A model generated the notes under the pieces. The model saw only the letters and a list, made by a program, of their open reading frames with translations. It was not told where the DNA came from and ran no database searches. The position numbers and the translations under genes were made by a program. From Streptomyces malaysiensis subsp. samsunensis (GTDB taxonomy: Bacteria > Actinomycetota > Actinomycetes > Streptomycetales > Streptomycetaceae), in contig NZ_JANIIC010000046.1 in assembly GCF_024519315.1 (NCBI RefSeq), positions 31,379-95,378 of the forward strand: DNA of 64,000 nt, in the 5' to 3' direction. Shown piece by piece: positions 1 through 8,555 of the stretch; positions within the stretch are counted from its first letter, which is position 1; each line of letters opens with the position of its first letter.

Positions 1-188
1 GCGGCAACCCCCTCGGCGGCCAGGTCCCGGCCACCGCCGAGATCTGCGACCCCGACACCACCGGCCGCTACCGCAGGCTCATCGCCCGCAAGTACGGCCT
101 CATCGGTCGGCTCACGCTGTTGAGCAGCCGGCTCCGCCGAGGCCCACATGGCTCCACCGGTATCCGCATCACCCTCAGCCGGCAGTGA
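1..188 (+). CDS. PPOX-class F420-dependent oxidoreductase-like protein, C-terminal end (5' partial)
   Basis: The frame is open from base 3 to the TGA at 186-188 and gives 61 residues. They end in a run of basic and hydrophobic residues (RKYGLIGRLT, then GSTGIRITL) that resembles the last strand and helix of split-barrel flavin/F420 reductases of the PPOX class. Such proteins use F420H2, FMN or biliverdin in the cytoplasm. The catalytic part lies outside the window, so the assignment rests on the C-terminal motif alone. A general pyridoxamine-oxidase-like protein is the main alternative. Confidence 0.5.
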   Translation, partial: GNPLGGQVPATAEICDPDTTGRYRRLIARKYGLIGRLTLLSSRLRRGPHGSTGIRITLSRQ

Positions 189-224
189 ACCCATCGAGAC
201 GGGGCGCCGCCGACGGGTCATCGA

Positions 225-485
225 ATGTGTCCTGGCTCACCGGCTACCGCCGACTCGACCACCGCCAGGAACGCTGCCCCCGCAACCAGGTGGCTCCGCG
301 GGCGTGTCCTGGTCACCGGCGGGACCCACGGGCTGCGTGCGCGGATCGTCGCGCGGCTGGCTCGGGCCGGGGCCACGGTGATGACCACGGCGCGGAGCAA
401 GCCGGACAATCTTCCAGATCCTGAGCTGTTCGTCGTTGCCGACCTGTCCACCGTGGCGGGTATCGAGACGGTGGTGTCACGACAC
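225..485 (+). pseudogene. SDR-family oxidoreductase, N-terminal remnant
   Basis: Residues about 25-85 of this frame read as the first Rossmann half of a short-chain dehydrogenase: RVLVTGGTHGL, a helix ending RAGATV, then ADLSTVAGIETVV. The glycine motif is damaged, because the TGxxxGIG pattern reads TGGTHGLRA. No catalytic YxxxK segment follows. Homology stops near base 485, about 30 bases from where an oppositely oriented NRPS gene also stops, so the two were probably truncated by one rearrangement. A functional product is unlikely. Confidence 0.55.
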
Positions 486-1671
486 GGGCATCACGATCCT
501 GGCCCCGGCGGCCGTCCTCGGCCTCCGCGCGGCTACGGTTGGCCACGGGCACGCCGATCACGGCGGAGTCCTGACCGGAGCGGCGCATCAGAACCGCTCC
601 GAAGGCTGCGTACAGGGCACTGAAGAGCGTGGTCCCCTCGGCATGGGCGAGAGCACGCAGCCGCTGTGCGGTTTCCGGGCCGATCCGCCCGTGCAACAGG
701 GCGCCGCCGCTCGCGGTGGCCGGTCGCGGCCGATCGGTGGGCAGGTCGAGCGTCGGGGGCAGGTCGGCCAGGGCCGAGGTCCAGTGGGCGAGCTGGTCGT
801 CCAGCGCGCCGTCCTTCAACCAGGCCGTCTGCCAGGCGGCGTAGTCGGCGTACTGGATGGGCAGCGGCTTTTGGGGCTCGCCGGTGTAGGCGGCGTGGAG
901 GTCACGGATCAGCACGCTGACGGACCACCCGTCGAAGACGATGTGGTGTGTGCAGATCGCCAGCAGGTGCTCGTCCTCGGACAGCCGGGTGAGGGTCGCC
1001 CGGACGAGCGGACCGTCCCGCAGATCGAAGGGTTCCCCGGCGTCGGCGGCGGCCCGTTCGAGGGCCGCCCGCTCCGGAGACTCCCCGGGGCCGGGCCGCA
1101 CTTGGTCGAACCGGATGCGCGGCTCCTCGGAGGCCCGGGCCACCGGCCGCCCGTCCTGTTCCTCGAACCGGGTGCGCAGCACTTCGTGCCGTTCACCCAC
1201 CGCGGTCAGCGCCCAGCGGAGCCGGCTCAGGTCCAGCGGCCCGCGCAGCCGCAGGGCGATCGGCACGTTGTACGACGGGTTGTCCGGCTCCAGCTGGTCG
1301 AGGAGCCACATGCGTTCCTGGGCGTGGGAGAGCGGGAGTTCACCGGTGCGGCCGACCGGGGCGATCAGGGGCAGCGCCCGCCGCTGTTCGGGAAGCAGAG
1401 TGCTGAGCTCGCGTGCGGTGGGGCGTTCGAAGACCGCGCGCATCGGGAGTTTGATGCCCAGGCGGGCCCCGATCCTGGTGACCAGCCGGGTGGCGAGAAG
1501 GGAGTGGCCGCCCAGGGCGAAGAAGTCGTCGTCCGGCTCGACCGACGGAACCCCCAGCAGGTCCGCCATGAGCGCCGCCACCTGCCGCTCCCGCGAAACG
1601 GGGGACCGGGGCGGGGCGGGTAACTCCGCCCCGTCGTGTGGCCCGGAGGTGGAGGGCGTGGTGGGACTCAT
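313..1671 (-). pseudogene. Nonribosomal peptide synthetase fragment: carrier protein plus truncated condensation domain
   Basis: I place the start at the ATG at 1671, 9 bases after GGAG. Residues about 25-92 are a peptidyl carrier domain with the phosphopantetheine motif LGGHSL (Ser57). A condensation domain follows from about residue 112 (LSHAQERMWLLDQL) with an intact active-site motif HHIVFDGWS at 242-250. The C domain stops after GVPVANRSRAE (about residue 383, base 516), where the acceptor-side half should begin. The last 66 residues are frame filler over an SDR relic. A free PCP-C start is typical of an NRPS subunit, but with half a C domain it cannot make a peptide bond. No other NRPS gene is in the window. 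Confidence 0.8.
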
Positions 1672-1766
1672 GGGCGGCTCCATGGGAAGGCTGGGCGGGC
1701 GGCATCGCGAACCGGCCCGAAGACAGGCGGGCAGAGCGCAGACACACGGCGAGAACACGAGTGAGC

Positions 1767-1805
1767 GGGGAGCGTGACCTACAAGGGGGGAGCGTGACCT
1801 ACAAG
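1767..1805. repeat. Two perfect 19-bp direct repeats upstream of the NRPS fragment
   Basis: The unit GGGGAGCGTGACCTACAAG occurs at 1767-1785 and again at 1787-1805, a 20-bp period. It lies about 100 bases upstream of the NRPS start, a position that suits an activator or repressor site. A local duplication is the simple alternative. Confidence 0.6.
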
Positions 1806-2165
1806 TCGCCGAGGCTTCTAGGAACGCGTGCGGCGGGCGCGCTCGCGGAACGCGATACGACCTCGGGTGAGCGGGCGGGCTTCCGGTCCGTCAACAGCTT
1901 TCGCGGCCCGGACAGCGCACTGCCTCGGTGGGAAAGCGGTGGATACGGGGGAAAGGCCCGACTCGCATGTTCCTCCCGACCTCGCTGGTGGAAGACGCAC
2001 GAACAGCTGGCCGACCGCGTCGGCGGTCGACGGCGGCGCTATGTCGCACACCTCTTTCATATATACAACGAACTCCCTTGCCACATACGGTCATTATGAG
2101 ATCTCTCATGTCACTTCAGAACTGCTTGATGCATGGCTTGGCGTATGTTAGAGGGTCGTTCTCCG
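1806..2165. other. Non-coding stretch with an A+T-rich segment
   Basis: I see no gene here. Bases about 2040-2165 are clearly richer in A and T than the surroundings (for example CATATATACAAC near 2059), which suggests promoter DNA for the minus-strand NRPS fragment. No consensus -35/-10 pair is convincing. Confidence 0.4.
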
Positions 2166-3344
2166 CTACGGGCCGTCATTTGAGGACGGCCGTCGCCCCA
2201 CGCGGTGCCGCCGGGACCGTGTCAGCACCATGGCGGACACCAGTGGTACGACGGCGACCAGGGCGAACCCCCGGTCGCCGAAGGCGTGATAGACGGGCAG
2301 CCACACGGGCGTCGCTATCGCGCCCCCGAAGAACTGGGCGGACATGGCCAGGGACGCGGCACCGGCGCGGTTGTCCGGGACGCCGGTGACCGCGAGGGAG
2401 CTGCCGGCCGAACGCAGACCGGTCACCGCGGCACCGACCAGGACGATGCCCGTGACCACGACCGGCAGGGTGGTGCCGAGGGACGCGCACAGCAGACCCA
2501 GAACCATGGCCGCATCGGCGGCGATGCCGGTGATCAGGGGTCCCTTGGCGTGCAGGACGTGACCGACCAGCGGTGCCACGGCGGCGCCCGCCAGCCCGAA
2601 TGAGGAACCGGCCAGCCCGATCTCGACCGGTCCCAGGCCGAAGCGGTCCTTGATCCGCAGGACGACGAGGACGGTGAGGCCGACGGCGGCGAGGTAGGCG
2701 AGGAAGGACACCGCGCAGGCCAGGACGAGCTGTTTGTCGGCCAGCGACCGCCAGGAGGCACGGACCATGGAGCCACGCCGGGTGGCCGACCGGGACGGCG
2801 GGAAGCACACCAGCAGCAGACCGCACACCCCGGGTATCAGAAAGGCCAGTCTCCAGTTCAGGGCTGCCGCGGCACCGCTGAACAGCGGGCTCACCCCCTG
2901 TCCCGCGGCCTGTGCGGCGGCGAACCGGCTCAGCGCCTTGGCCAACCGGGCACTGCCTACAAGGTCGGAGATCATGGCCACCAGCAGCGGAGTGGTGAAG
3001 GCGTTGGTGGCTCCCTGGAAGGCGCGGGCCACCAGGAAAAGCCGCATGGTGGGCGCCAGCGCGCACAGCGCTGTGGCCGCTGTGAACGCCATGAGCGCCG
3101 TGCGCAGTACCCGTCGGCGTCCCCACCGCTCCGCGAGCGTCCCGCTGACCAGCATCAAGGCCGCGAAGGGCACCATGTAGACGGTGACAGCGGTGGCCGC
3201 GAGTCCGGGAGTGCTGTGCAGTGCGGCCGCGACCTCGTGCACCATCGGCGTCACCATCGTGCTTCCGTAAGGTCCGAGGAAGCCGCCGACGTACAGTGGC
3301 CACGCCCGGTGCCTGTCGCCACAGTCCCGGCGATGGTCGTGCAC
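2166..3344 (-). CDS. MFS transporter
   Basis: This 392-residue protein has about twelve hydrophobic segments and the MFS loop motif between helices 2 and 3 (LAERWGRRRV). It is probably a drug or small-molecule exporter with proton antiport in the cytoplasmic membrane. I chose the GTG at 3344, 6 bases after GGGGGA, over an in-frame ATG further upstream because the extra 30 residues look like shadow sequence. It follows the NMT1-like gene on the same strand after about 150 bases and may end the ABC/NMT1 transcription unit. If so, it could export a desulfurised product or control toxicity of the imported compound, which is inference. Confidence 0.85.
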   Translation of the reverse strand: MHDHRRDCGDRHRAWPLYVGGFLGPYGSTMVTPMVHEVAAALHSTPGLAATAVTVYMVPFAALMLVSGTLAERWGRRRVLRTALMAFTAATALCALAPTMRLFLVARAFQGATNAFTTPLLVAMISDLVGSARLAKALSRFAAAQAAGQGVSPLFSGAAAALNWRLAFLIPGVCGLLLVCFPPSRSATRRGSMVRASWRSLADKQLVLACAVSFLAYLAAVGLTVLVVLRIKDRFGLGPVEIGLAGSSFGLAGAAVAPLVGHVLHAKGPLITGIAADAAMVLGLLCASLGTTLPVVVTGIVLVGAAVTGLRSAGSSLAVTGVPDNRAGAASLAMSAQFFGGAIATPVWLPVYHAFGDRGFALVAVVPLVSAMVLTRSRRHRVGRRPSSNDGP

Positions 3345-3494
3345 GGTCGTCCCCCGAGTCGGTAGGAGGTCGGGAAGTGGAGGATGCCGACGCATGCGGG
3401 GGCGTACGGCGGTAACGGCGCCGTACACCCCCACATGATCCTCCGGCGGCCGGCGGCCGGCGGGCCCCCGGGACGTGGGCCGTGGCCGCCTCGG

Positions 3495-4400
3495 TCATGC
3501 CGACAGCAGGTTGTCCACGAGGGAGTTGTACGTCGAGCCGTCTTCCGCGATCAGATTCCAGCCGCGCATCCAGTCGTAGGTGCGCTGGAACTGGTCCTCC
3601 GGGTAGGGCGCCGGGTCCACGAACCGCAGCCGCCAGCGGGCGAAGTCGCTGGGCCGGAGGTCGGGGTCGATCTCCTTGGGCACCTCGCCGATGAGGTGGT
3701 GCAGATAGGGGTAGGGGTCCTCCTGGAGCTTGTGGACGGCCTTGACCACCGCACGGTTCAAGGCGTCGTAGGTCTCCGCGTCGATCTCCGGCGAGGCGAT
3801 CTCGGAACCCACATAGAATGCCTCGGTGAGCAGCTGGTAGCCCTGCTTCTGGGCGACCGTGATCCACGGTTCCATCAGTGCGGCGGCCGGAACGGCACCG
3901 TCCCGCAGTGCCTCGAAGCGCTGCTGCGGACCTCCGACGTGCACCACCTTGATCTCCGCGCGGGGCAGGAAGCCCTCCAGGGCTTGCAGGGCGAGGTAGT
4001 GCGAGCCGTGGTGGAAATTGACCGCGACCGCCTGACCCGCCAGATCCTGCGGGTGCACGGCGGTCGAGCCGGGCGGGACCAGGATGGCCTGGCTGCCGAC
4101 CGCGGCTCGCTTGCCGATCACCCGGCCGCCGATCCGGGTGTCGTGGGAGCGCCGGATCTGGCCCCACTCGCAGGCCCGGTACAAGGAGGCGTCGCCGCTC
4201 TCGAAGTTGGAGCGGACGGTGCCGAAGGAGCTGACCAGTTCGTGGTCGTCGAGATAGGAGACGTTGGCGTCATAGCCCTTGGGGACGAAGTCGACGTCCA
4301 GGCCCTCTTCCTCGTAGAAGCCCTCGTCCTTGGCGACAAGCTGCGGCAGGGAGAAGACCAGCGAAAGGGTCTCCATGGTGATTTTCTTCCGGGGTGCCAT
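3495..4400 (-). CDS. NMT1/THI5-like solute-binding-fold protein without signal peptide (paralogue A)
   Basis: This 301-residue protein has the two-lobe fold expected of SsuA/TauA/NMT1 proteins: an opening LPQLVAKDEGFYEEEGLDV, then a late LMEP segment at 175-178. It starts MAPRKK and has no signal peptide or lipobox, so it should be cytoplasmic. It shares with the gene at 7683-8555 the motifs CEWG (77-80), RxGG (89-92) and GSHY (132-135), with the same 12-residue spacing between the first two. RxGG also occurs in the desulfinase DszB, an NMT1-fold enzyme. The start has GGAAGGA upstream, and the gene lies 80 bases after the ABC ATPase. A metabolic enzyme or a cytosolic binding protein are both possible. 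Confidence 0.75.
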   Translation of the reverse strand: MAPRKKITMETLSLVFSLPQLVAKDEGFYEEEGLDVDFVPKGYDANVSYLDDHELVSSFGTVRSNFESGDASLYRACEWGQIRRSHDTRIGGRVIGKRAAVGSQAILVPPGSTAVHPQDLAGQAVAVNFHHGSHYLALQALEGFLPRAEIKVVHVGGPQQRFEALRDGAVPAAALMEPWITVAQKQGYQLLTEAFYVGSEIASPEIDAETYDALNRAVVKAVHKLQEDPYPYLHHLIGEVPKEIDPDLRPSDFARWRLRFVDPAPYPEDQFQRTYDWMRGWNLIAEDGSTYNSLVDNLLSA

Positions 4401-4480
4401 CGAGGACACGTTCCTTCCGGTCGATGAGGTGTGGCATGTGCGGTGTGGTCGGCGGCGCGGGTGGGTCCCCGGCTGGACCG

Positions 4481-5284
4481 TCAGCCGAGAGCGGCGAGGA
4501 TCTCGTTGTGGCGGGCGAAGATCTGTGGGTCCTCCGGGGAGCGGGGTCGGGGCAGGCCGACTGTGAACTCCGCGCGCACCCGCGCGGGGCGACCGTCGAG
4601 GACGATCACCCGGTCGGCGAGGAAGGCGGCTTCCAGGGGATTGTGAGTGACCAGCAGGCCGGTACGCGGACGTGCCGTCCACAGCTCCTGGAGCAGCAGC
4701 CGCAGCCGCCGCGCCGTGAGCTGGTCCAGGGCGCTGAACGGCTCGTCGAGCAGGATCAGTTCGGGCTCCACGGCGAAGGCACGGGCGACCGCCGCACGTT
4801 GGCGCTGGCCTCCGGAGAGCACTGAGGGATACCGGTCCGCGTACTCCGCCAGGCCCACGTCGGCGAGCGCCCGCGCGGCACCGGCGGGATCGAGCCCGGC
4901 ACTGGTCAGGGCCAGTTCGACATTGCGGCGCACGGAGATCCAGTCCAGCAGCCGAGGCTGCTGGAAGACCACGCCGAGCCTGTTCCGGGCGCTGCCCGCA
5001 CCCGGACTCCGGATCCGTTGCCGACCGGTGCCGTCGGCCAGTCTGATCTCGCCGGAGTCCGGCTCCTCCAAACCTGCCACCAAGTGCAGCAACGTGGTCT
5101 TCCCGGTGCCCGAGGCCCCCACGACGGCCACCAGTTCACCCTGACGCACCGTCAGCGTGAAGTCCTCGAAGACGGTTTCGCGCTCGCCGGTCCGGGTGCT
5201 GGTGAACACCTTGCCGACACCGTCGAGGACGACATACGGCTGAGCGCCCGCGGCCGGGGCCTGCGTCGCCTCCGCCCCGTTCAT
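4481..5284 (-). CDS. ABC transporter ATP-binding protein, SsuB/TauB type
   Basis: This 267-residue ATPase has Walker A GASGTGKT (56-63), a Q-loop FQQPRLLDW (108-115) typical of nitrate/sulfonate/taurine importers, the signature LSGGQ (156-160), Walker B LILLDEP (176-182) and the switch His in VTHNP (214). Its start overlaps the permease stop by four bases (ATGA), so the two are translationally coupled. It should drive import through the permease at 5281-6165 using the lipoprotein at 6172-7215. Confidence 0.92.
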   Translation of the reverse strand: MNGAEATQAPAAGAQPYVVLDGVGKVFTSTRTGERETVFEDFTLTVRQGELVAVVGASGTGKTTLLHLVAGLEEPDSGEIRLADGTGRQRIRSPGAGSARNRLGVVFQQPRLLDWISVRRNVELALTSAGLDPAGAARALADVGLAEYADRYPSVLSGGQRQRAAVARAFAVEPELILLDEPFSALDQLTARRLRLLLQELWTARPRTGLLVTHNPLEAAFLADRVIVLDGRPARVRAEFTVGLPRPRSPEDPQIFARHNEILAALG

Positions 5285-6165
5285 ACGGCCGTCGCCTTCC
5301 GCCAGCGCCCGAGGCGTCGTTCCAGGCTCTGGAGGACGCCGTACTCCAGGACCGCCAGGACGGCCGCGAAGAGCAGCGTCCAGCTGAGCACCCCGGCCAC
5401 GTTCTGCGCGGCGAACTGGTTGTTGAGCTCGTAGCCCACTCCGCTCGACATGCCGAACATCTCCACCAGTACGATCACCTTCCACGCCAGGGACAGGCCC
5501 AGACGGGCGCCGGAGAACAACGCGGGCAGCAGCGACGGCAGCCACAGATAGCGCAGGCTGGTCCAGACGGAGAAGCGGTACACATGCGCCATCTCACGCA
5601 ACGCGGAGTCCGTGGCGCGGGTGCCCTGGTAGATGCTGAGAGTCAGCGCGGGAGCGGCGGACAGCGCCACCGCCACCACCGGGTTGGTCAGCGAGACCCC
5701 GAACCAGATCACACACAGCAGCGCCCACACCAGACCCGGCACCGTCAGGCCGATCAGCACGGCCGGTTCGAAGAAGCGCCGTACGAACTCGACCCGGCCC
5801 ATGGCGATACCGACCACGACGGCGGTGACGAAGGCCAGCGCGAAGCCGAGGCCGACGCGGAGCAGGGTGGCGCCGAGGGAGTCGTAGAACAGCGGCTGGG
5901 TCACGATGTCCGTCAGGGCGGACCAGACGGCCGGGACATCCGGTATCAGGACGCTGCCACTGCGAACGGCCACGATCTGCCAGCCGCCGACCAGCACCAG
6001 CAGGAATGCCGCGACGGGCAGCGCGCCCCGGCCGAATGCCCGGACGCGGCGGGAGAGGGTCCGGCGGGTGCGGGCCGTCGCGGGCGGGGTGCCGGATCCG
6101 GCACCCGGGGGCGGCGCGGCGGTGGCCGGGCGGACCTCGGCCATCGCTGTGGTGTGGTGGGTCAT
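5281..6165 (-). CDS. ABC transporter permease, SsuC/TauC type
   Basis: This 294-residue protein has a long basic N-terminal tail followed by about six membrane segments. The cytoplasmic EAA loop is visible near residues 195-215 (EMAHVYRFSVWTSLRYLWLP), the coupling site for the ATPase. Six bases separate it from the upstream binding-protein gene and it overlaps the ATPase start, giving one SBP-permease-ATPase operon. The family moves sulfonates, taurine, nitrate or thiamine precursors, and the exact substrate cannot be read from this sequence. Confidence 0.92.
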   Translation of the reverse strand: MTHHTTAMAEVRPATAAPPPGAGSGTPPATARTRRTLSRRVRAFGRGALPVAAFLLVLVGGWQIVAVRSGSVLIPDVPAVWSALTDIVTQPLFYDSLGATLLRVGLGFALAFVTAVVVGIAMGRVEFVRRFFEPAVLIGLTVPGLVWALLCVIWFGVSLTNPVVAVALSAAPALTLSIYQGTRATDSALREMAHVYRFSVWTSLRYLWLPSLLPALFSGARLGLSLAWKVIVLVEMFGMSSGVGYELNNQFAAQNVAGVLSWTLLFAAVLAVLEYGVLQSLERRLGRWRKATAV

Positions 6166-6171
6166 GACTCA

Positions 6172-7215
6172 TCACCCCAGGTTGCGGTAGACGGTCTTGT
6201 CGGGCACGGCCTTGATCAAACCGACCTTGGCAGCGACGCGGAGCTGATCGCGCATGCTGGTGAAGGACGCTCCTGCCCACTCGGTGGGATAGATCCCGAC
6301 GAGGCGTTCGGGCAGCAGCGCGATGGCCTTCTTCTCGGCCGCCGGGATGCCGTAGTACTGGTGCAGCTCGGCGAGGATTCCCGGCCGGTCGTGGATGTAC
6401 TGGTGGGCCCTCAGACGCAGCTCCGCCAGGGCTGCCGCGGTCCGCTCGTTCCGCTCCACCCAGCCGCGTTTCGCTCCTTGTCCGTTGAGCAGGAGGTCGG
6501 AGTCCGAGCCGGAGCCGTGCCGCCACAGGTCGGTGACGGTGGTGAGCTGGCGTGCGCCCTTCGCGACGAGGCGGGTGGCGTTGGGTTCGATGGTGACGAT
6601 GGCGTCCACGTCACCGCGTTCGAACAGGGAGAGCCCGGCGAGAACGGCACCGGGGTGGGCGTGGTACTCCCGCTCGAAGTCGATGCCGCCCACCGCGGAG
6701 GCGAGCTGGGTGGAGCGGTAGGCGTCGCTGTTCTTCGGCGGTGTGGCGATCTGCTTGCCACGCAGGTCCTCGATGCGGCGGTAGGGACTGTTCTCCGGAA
6801 CCAGCCACCGCACGTGGTTGGCGAGGCTGGTGGAGAAGATCAGCACATCGGCGCCCGCGGCGAGGGAGACCGCTGCCCCGATGGGGCCCATGCTGGCCAC
6901 GTCCAGGGCCCCGGAAAGCAGCTTGTTCTGCACATCGCCGGGGCCCGTGCCCGCGATATAGCTGAGCCGCAGGTCGCCGAGCAGATGGCGGCGCTCGCTT
7001 ATCGGTCTGATGACCGCGCCCGCGGTACCGGCCTGGGTGTCCTCCACCCGGGCCGCAGCGCCGCTCCCGCCGCCCTGGGATTCCCCGCACGCCGCCAGCA
7101 GCGGCCCGAACCCAGCGGCGGCCAGGGCCGCTCCACCCGAACGTAGCAGCGTACGGCGGGTGGGGACCGCCCGGCCGGTGATGGCTCCGGGCCTGAGGAC
7201 TTGACGGGCGGTCAT
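6172..7215 (-). CDS. ABC transporter substrate-binding lipoprotein, SsuA/NMT1 type, Tat signal
   Basis: This 347-residue protein starts at the ATG at 7215 after GGGGAG. Residues 18-43 are a twin-arginine lipoprotein signal: TRRTLL with Arg20-Arg21, a hydrophobic stretch, then the lipobox LLAAC with Cys43 as the lipidated residue. The mature part is an NMT1/SsuA fold, with GALDVASMGPIG and LRGKQIATP being typical of sulfonate-binding proteins. It should sit outside the membrane and hand its ligand to the permease. A leader peptide gene precedes it by about 340 bases, so its expression is probably attenuated by a sulfur amino-acid signal. Confidence 0.9.
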   Translation of the reverse strand: MTARQVLRPGAITGRAVPTRRTLLRSGGAALAAAGFGPLLAACGESQGGGSGAAARVEDTQAGTAGAVIRPISERRHLLGDLRLSYIAGTGPGDVQNKLLSGALDVASMGPIGAAVSLAAGADVLIFSTSLANHVRWLVPENSPYRRIEDLRGKQIATPPKNSDAYRSTQLASAVGGIDFEREYHAHPGAVLAGLSLFERGDVDAIVTIEPNATRLVAKGARQLTTVTDLWRHGSGSDSDLLLNGQGAKRGWVERNERTAAALAELRLRAHQYIHDRPGILAELHQYYGIPAAEKKAIALLPERLVGIYPTEWAGASFTSMRDQLRVAAKVGLIKAVPDKTVYRNLG

Positions 7216-7551
7216 CGCGGAGTCTCCCCGGGAGAGGTGCGGAGAGCGGGGGCGAGCGGGCCGCGCGGTGCGCGTGGGCACGGCCGGGGCAGGGCGCTGA
7301 GCATGAGGGTCTCCTCGGAGCGACATGAGACAAGGGGAGAGGAACGGACGGTGCGGGGCGACCGAGTGGCCCGACGCGCGCGGTTGGGGCGGCGGCGAAG
7401 GTGTACGGGACCGGGCCGCGCCGACGAACGGGGCGGCTGCCGTGGGCCCGTGCAGCGGTCACCTCGTGCGAATGGTCACCCGATCGGCGCGGCGGGCGGC
7501 GACCGGCGATCGTGCCGGGCCGGTACGGCGGGGGAAGGGGCGAGCGTTCGC
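7216..7551. other. Untranslated region between leader peptide and binding-protein gene
   Basis: No gene is supported here. On the minus strand this is the RNA between the leader peptide and the ABC operon, where an attenuator or antiterminator would be expected. It is very G+C-rich with several possible stems, for example GAGCG/CGCTC at 7542-7553 over the leader stop codon. I cannot pick alternative structures by eye. Confidence 0.4.
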
Positions 7552-7668
7552 TCAGGTCAGGACGAGCCCGGCGTGCCGCCCGCCGGTACACAGACCGCCG
7601 GCGAGGAAGCAGAGATCGAGGTGGTGGCGGCGGGTGAGCGCTACCGGATGCCGCATTTCGTCAGCCAT
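7552..7668 (-). CDS. Putative leader peptide of a sulfur-type operon (38 aa)
   Basis: The peptide begins MADEMRHPVALTRRHHLDLC and contains a second Cys shortly after. Its core, ALTRRHHLDLC with a following GGLC, matches the short conserved peptides annotated as putative leader peptide before sulfonate, sulfate and cysteine genes in Streptomyces. GAGGAG lies 6 bases before the ATG at 7668, which decides this start over the ATG six bases upstream. It starts 15 bases after the stop of the NMT1-like gene at 7683-8555 and precedes the ABC binding protein. By analogy with actinobacterial cysteine attenuators, ribosome stalling at its codons could control downstream expression. This is inference. 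Confidence 0.65.
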   Translation of the reverse strand: MADEMRHPVALTRRHHLDLCFLAGGLCTGGRHAGLVLT

Positions 7669-7682
7669 GACCATCTCCTCGC

Positions 7683-8555
7683 CTACCGCAGGGCGAGCAG
7701 CGTGTCGTAGCCGCCGCGGCCGTCCGTGAGTTGCCAGGAATTCATCCACGCGTAGCTCTCCGTGAAGCGCTCCCGCGTGAGGGGCGTGGCATGGGTGAAG
7801 CGATGATATTCGGAGCGGAGCCGCTCTGGTGCGAGACGGCCCGCGGTTTCGTCGACGATGAGGTCGGCCCAGGCCGTGCGGTCGGCGTTGATGATGTCGA
7901 CGGCCGCGTTGACCGCGGTCATGAAGGTGTCGAGCCGTTCACGGGGCAGATGCGGCGCCACCACCTGCACACCGCGGTAGAAGTAGCAGCCCAGCAGGTG
8001 TGCCCCGGATTCCAGCGCGAGGCTGAGGTAGGGCTCCATCAGCATCACGGCCCGCACGCTGCCGGTGGCGGCCGCGTCCAGACGCGCCGATGGAGGCCCG
8101 GTGTGCTCCAGCACGATCCGATCGCGGGGGACTGTGCCTTCGAGGAGGTGCAGGGCGGTGTAGTGGGAGCCGGTGAACTTGTTGACCCCGATGGGCACAC
8201 CGCTCATGTCGTGCGGTTCGTTCAGCTCCGGGTCGAAGCTGATCAGAGCCTGGGCGACGACGGCCGGGCGCAGATACCCGAGGTAGCCGCCGCGCCGGTT
8301 GCGCTCCAGGCGGTCGATGCCACCCCACTCGCACAGATTGAACAGGTCGGCCCGCTCGGACTCGAAGAGCGCCTCTTTGCGGCGCGCGATCGGGTCGCGC
8401 GCCTCACGTTCCTGGGCCGGGGCGTTCTCCGCGAGGCGTACGTCGAGACCAGCCCGGTCGAAGAGCCCGTGCTCCACCGCGACGATCTCCGGGAGGTCGA
8501 AGACGGGGTGGTTACGGGATATGACGATCGCGGCATCGCTTTCCGCTGTTGCCAT
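7683..8555 (-). CDS. NMT1/THI5-like solute-binding-fold protein without signal peptide (paralogue B)
   Basis: This 290-residue protein is related to the product at 3495-4400 along its whole length. Shared features are LPEIVAVEHGLF/AGLDV, CEWG (75-78), RRGG (87-90), GSHY (129-132), PR-I-hydrophobic near 142, LMEP (172-175), and a C-terminal SYAWMNSW. It has no export signal. Conservation is strongest around the putative active pocket rather than on one surface, which favours an enzyme or sensor over a transport subunit. It is the first gene of the minus-strand block, followed directly by the leader peptide and the ABC operon. Confidence 0.75.
   Translation of the reverse strand: MATAESDAAIVISRNHPVFDLPEIVAVEHGLFDRAGLDVRLAENAPAQEREARDPIARRKEALFESERADLFNLCEWGGIDRLERNRRGGYLGYLRPAVVAQALISFDPELNEPHDMSGVPIGVNKFTGSHYTALHLLEGTVPRDRIVLEHTGPPSARLDAAATGSVRAVMLMEPYLSLALESGAHLLGCYFYRGVQVVAPHLPRERLDTFMTAVNAAVDIINADRTAWADLIVDETAGRLAPERLRSEYHRFTHATPLTRERFTESYAWMNSWQLTDGRGGYDTLLALR

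Noticed and set aside
313..2000. A surviving NRPS biosynthetic cluster
   Set aside because: Only one carrier domain and half a condensation domain remain. There is no adenylation domain, MbtH-like or other NRPS gene in the window. The thioesterase piece at 45506 is far away and also broken.
3495..4400. Thi5-type HMP-P synthase function for the NMT1-like proteins
   Set aside because: The CCCFC iron motif of Thi5 is not present in either protein, so only the fold relationship is claimed.
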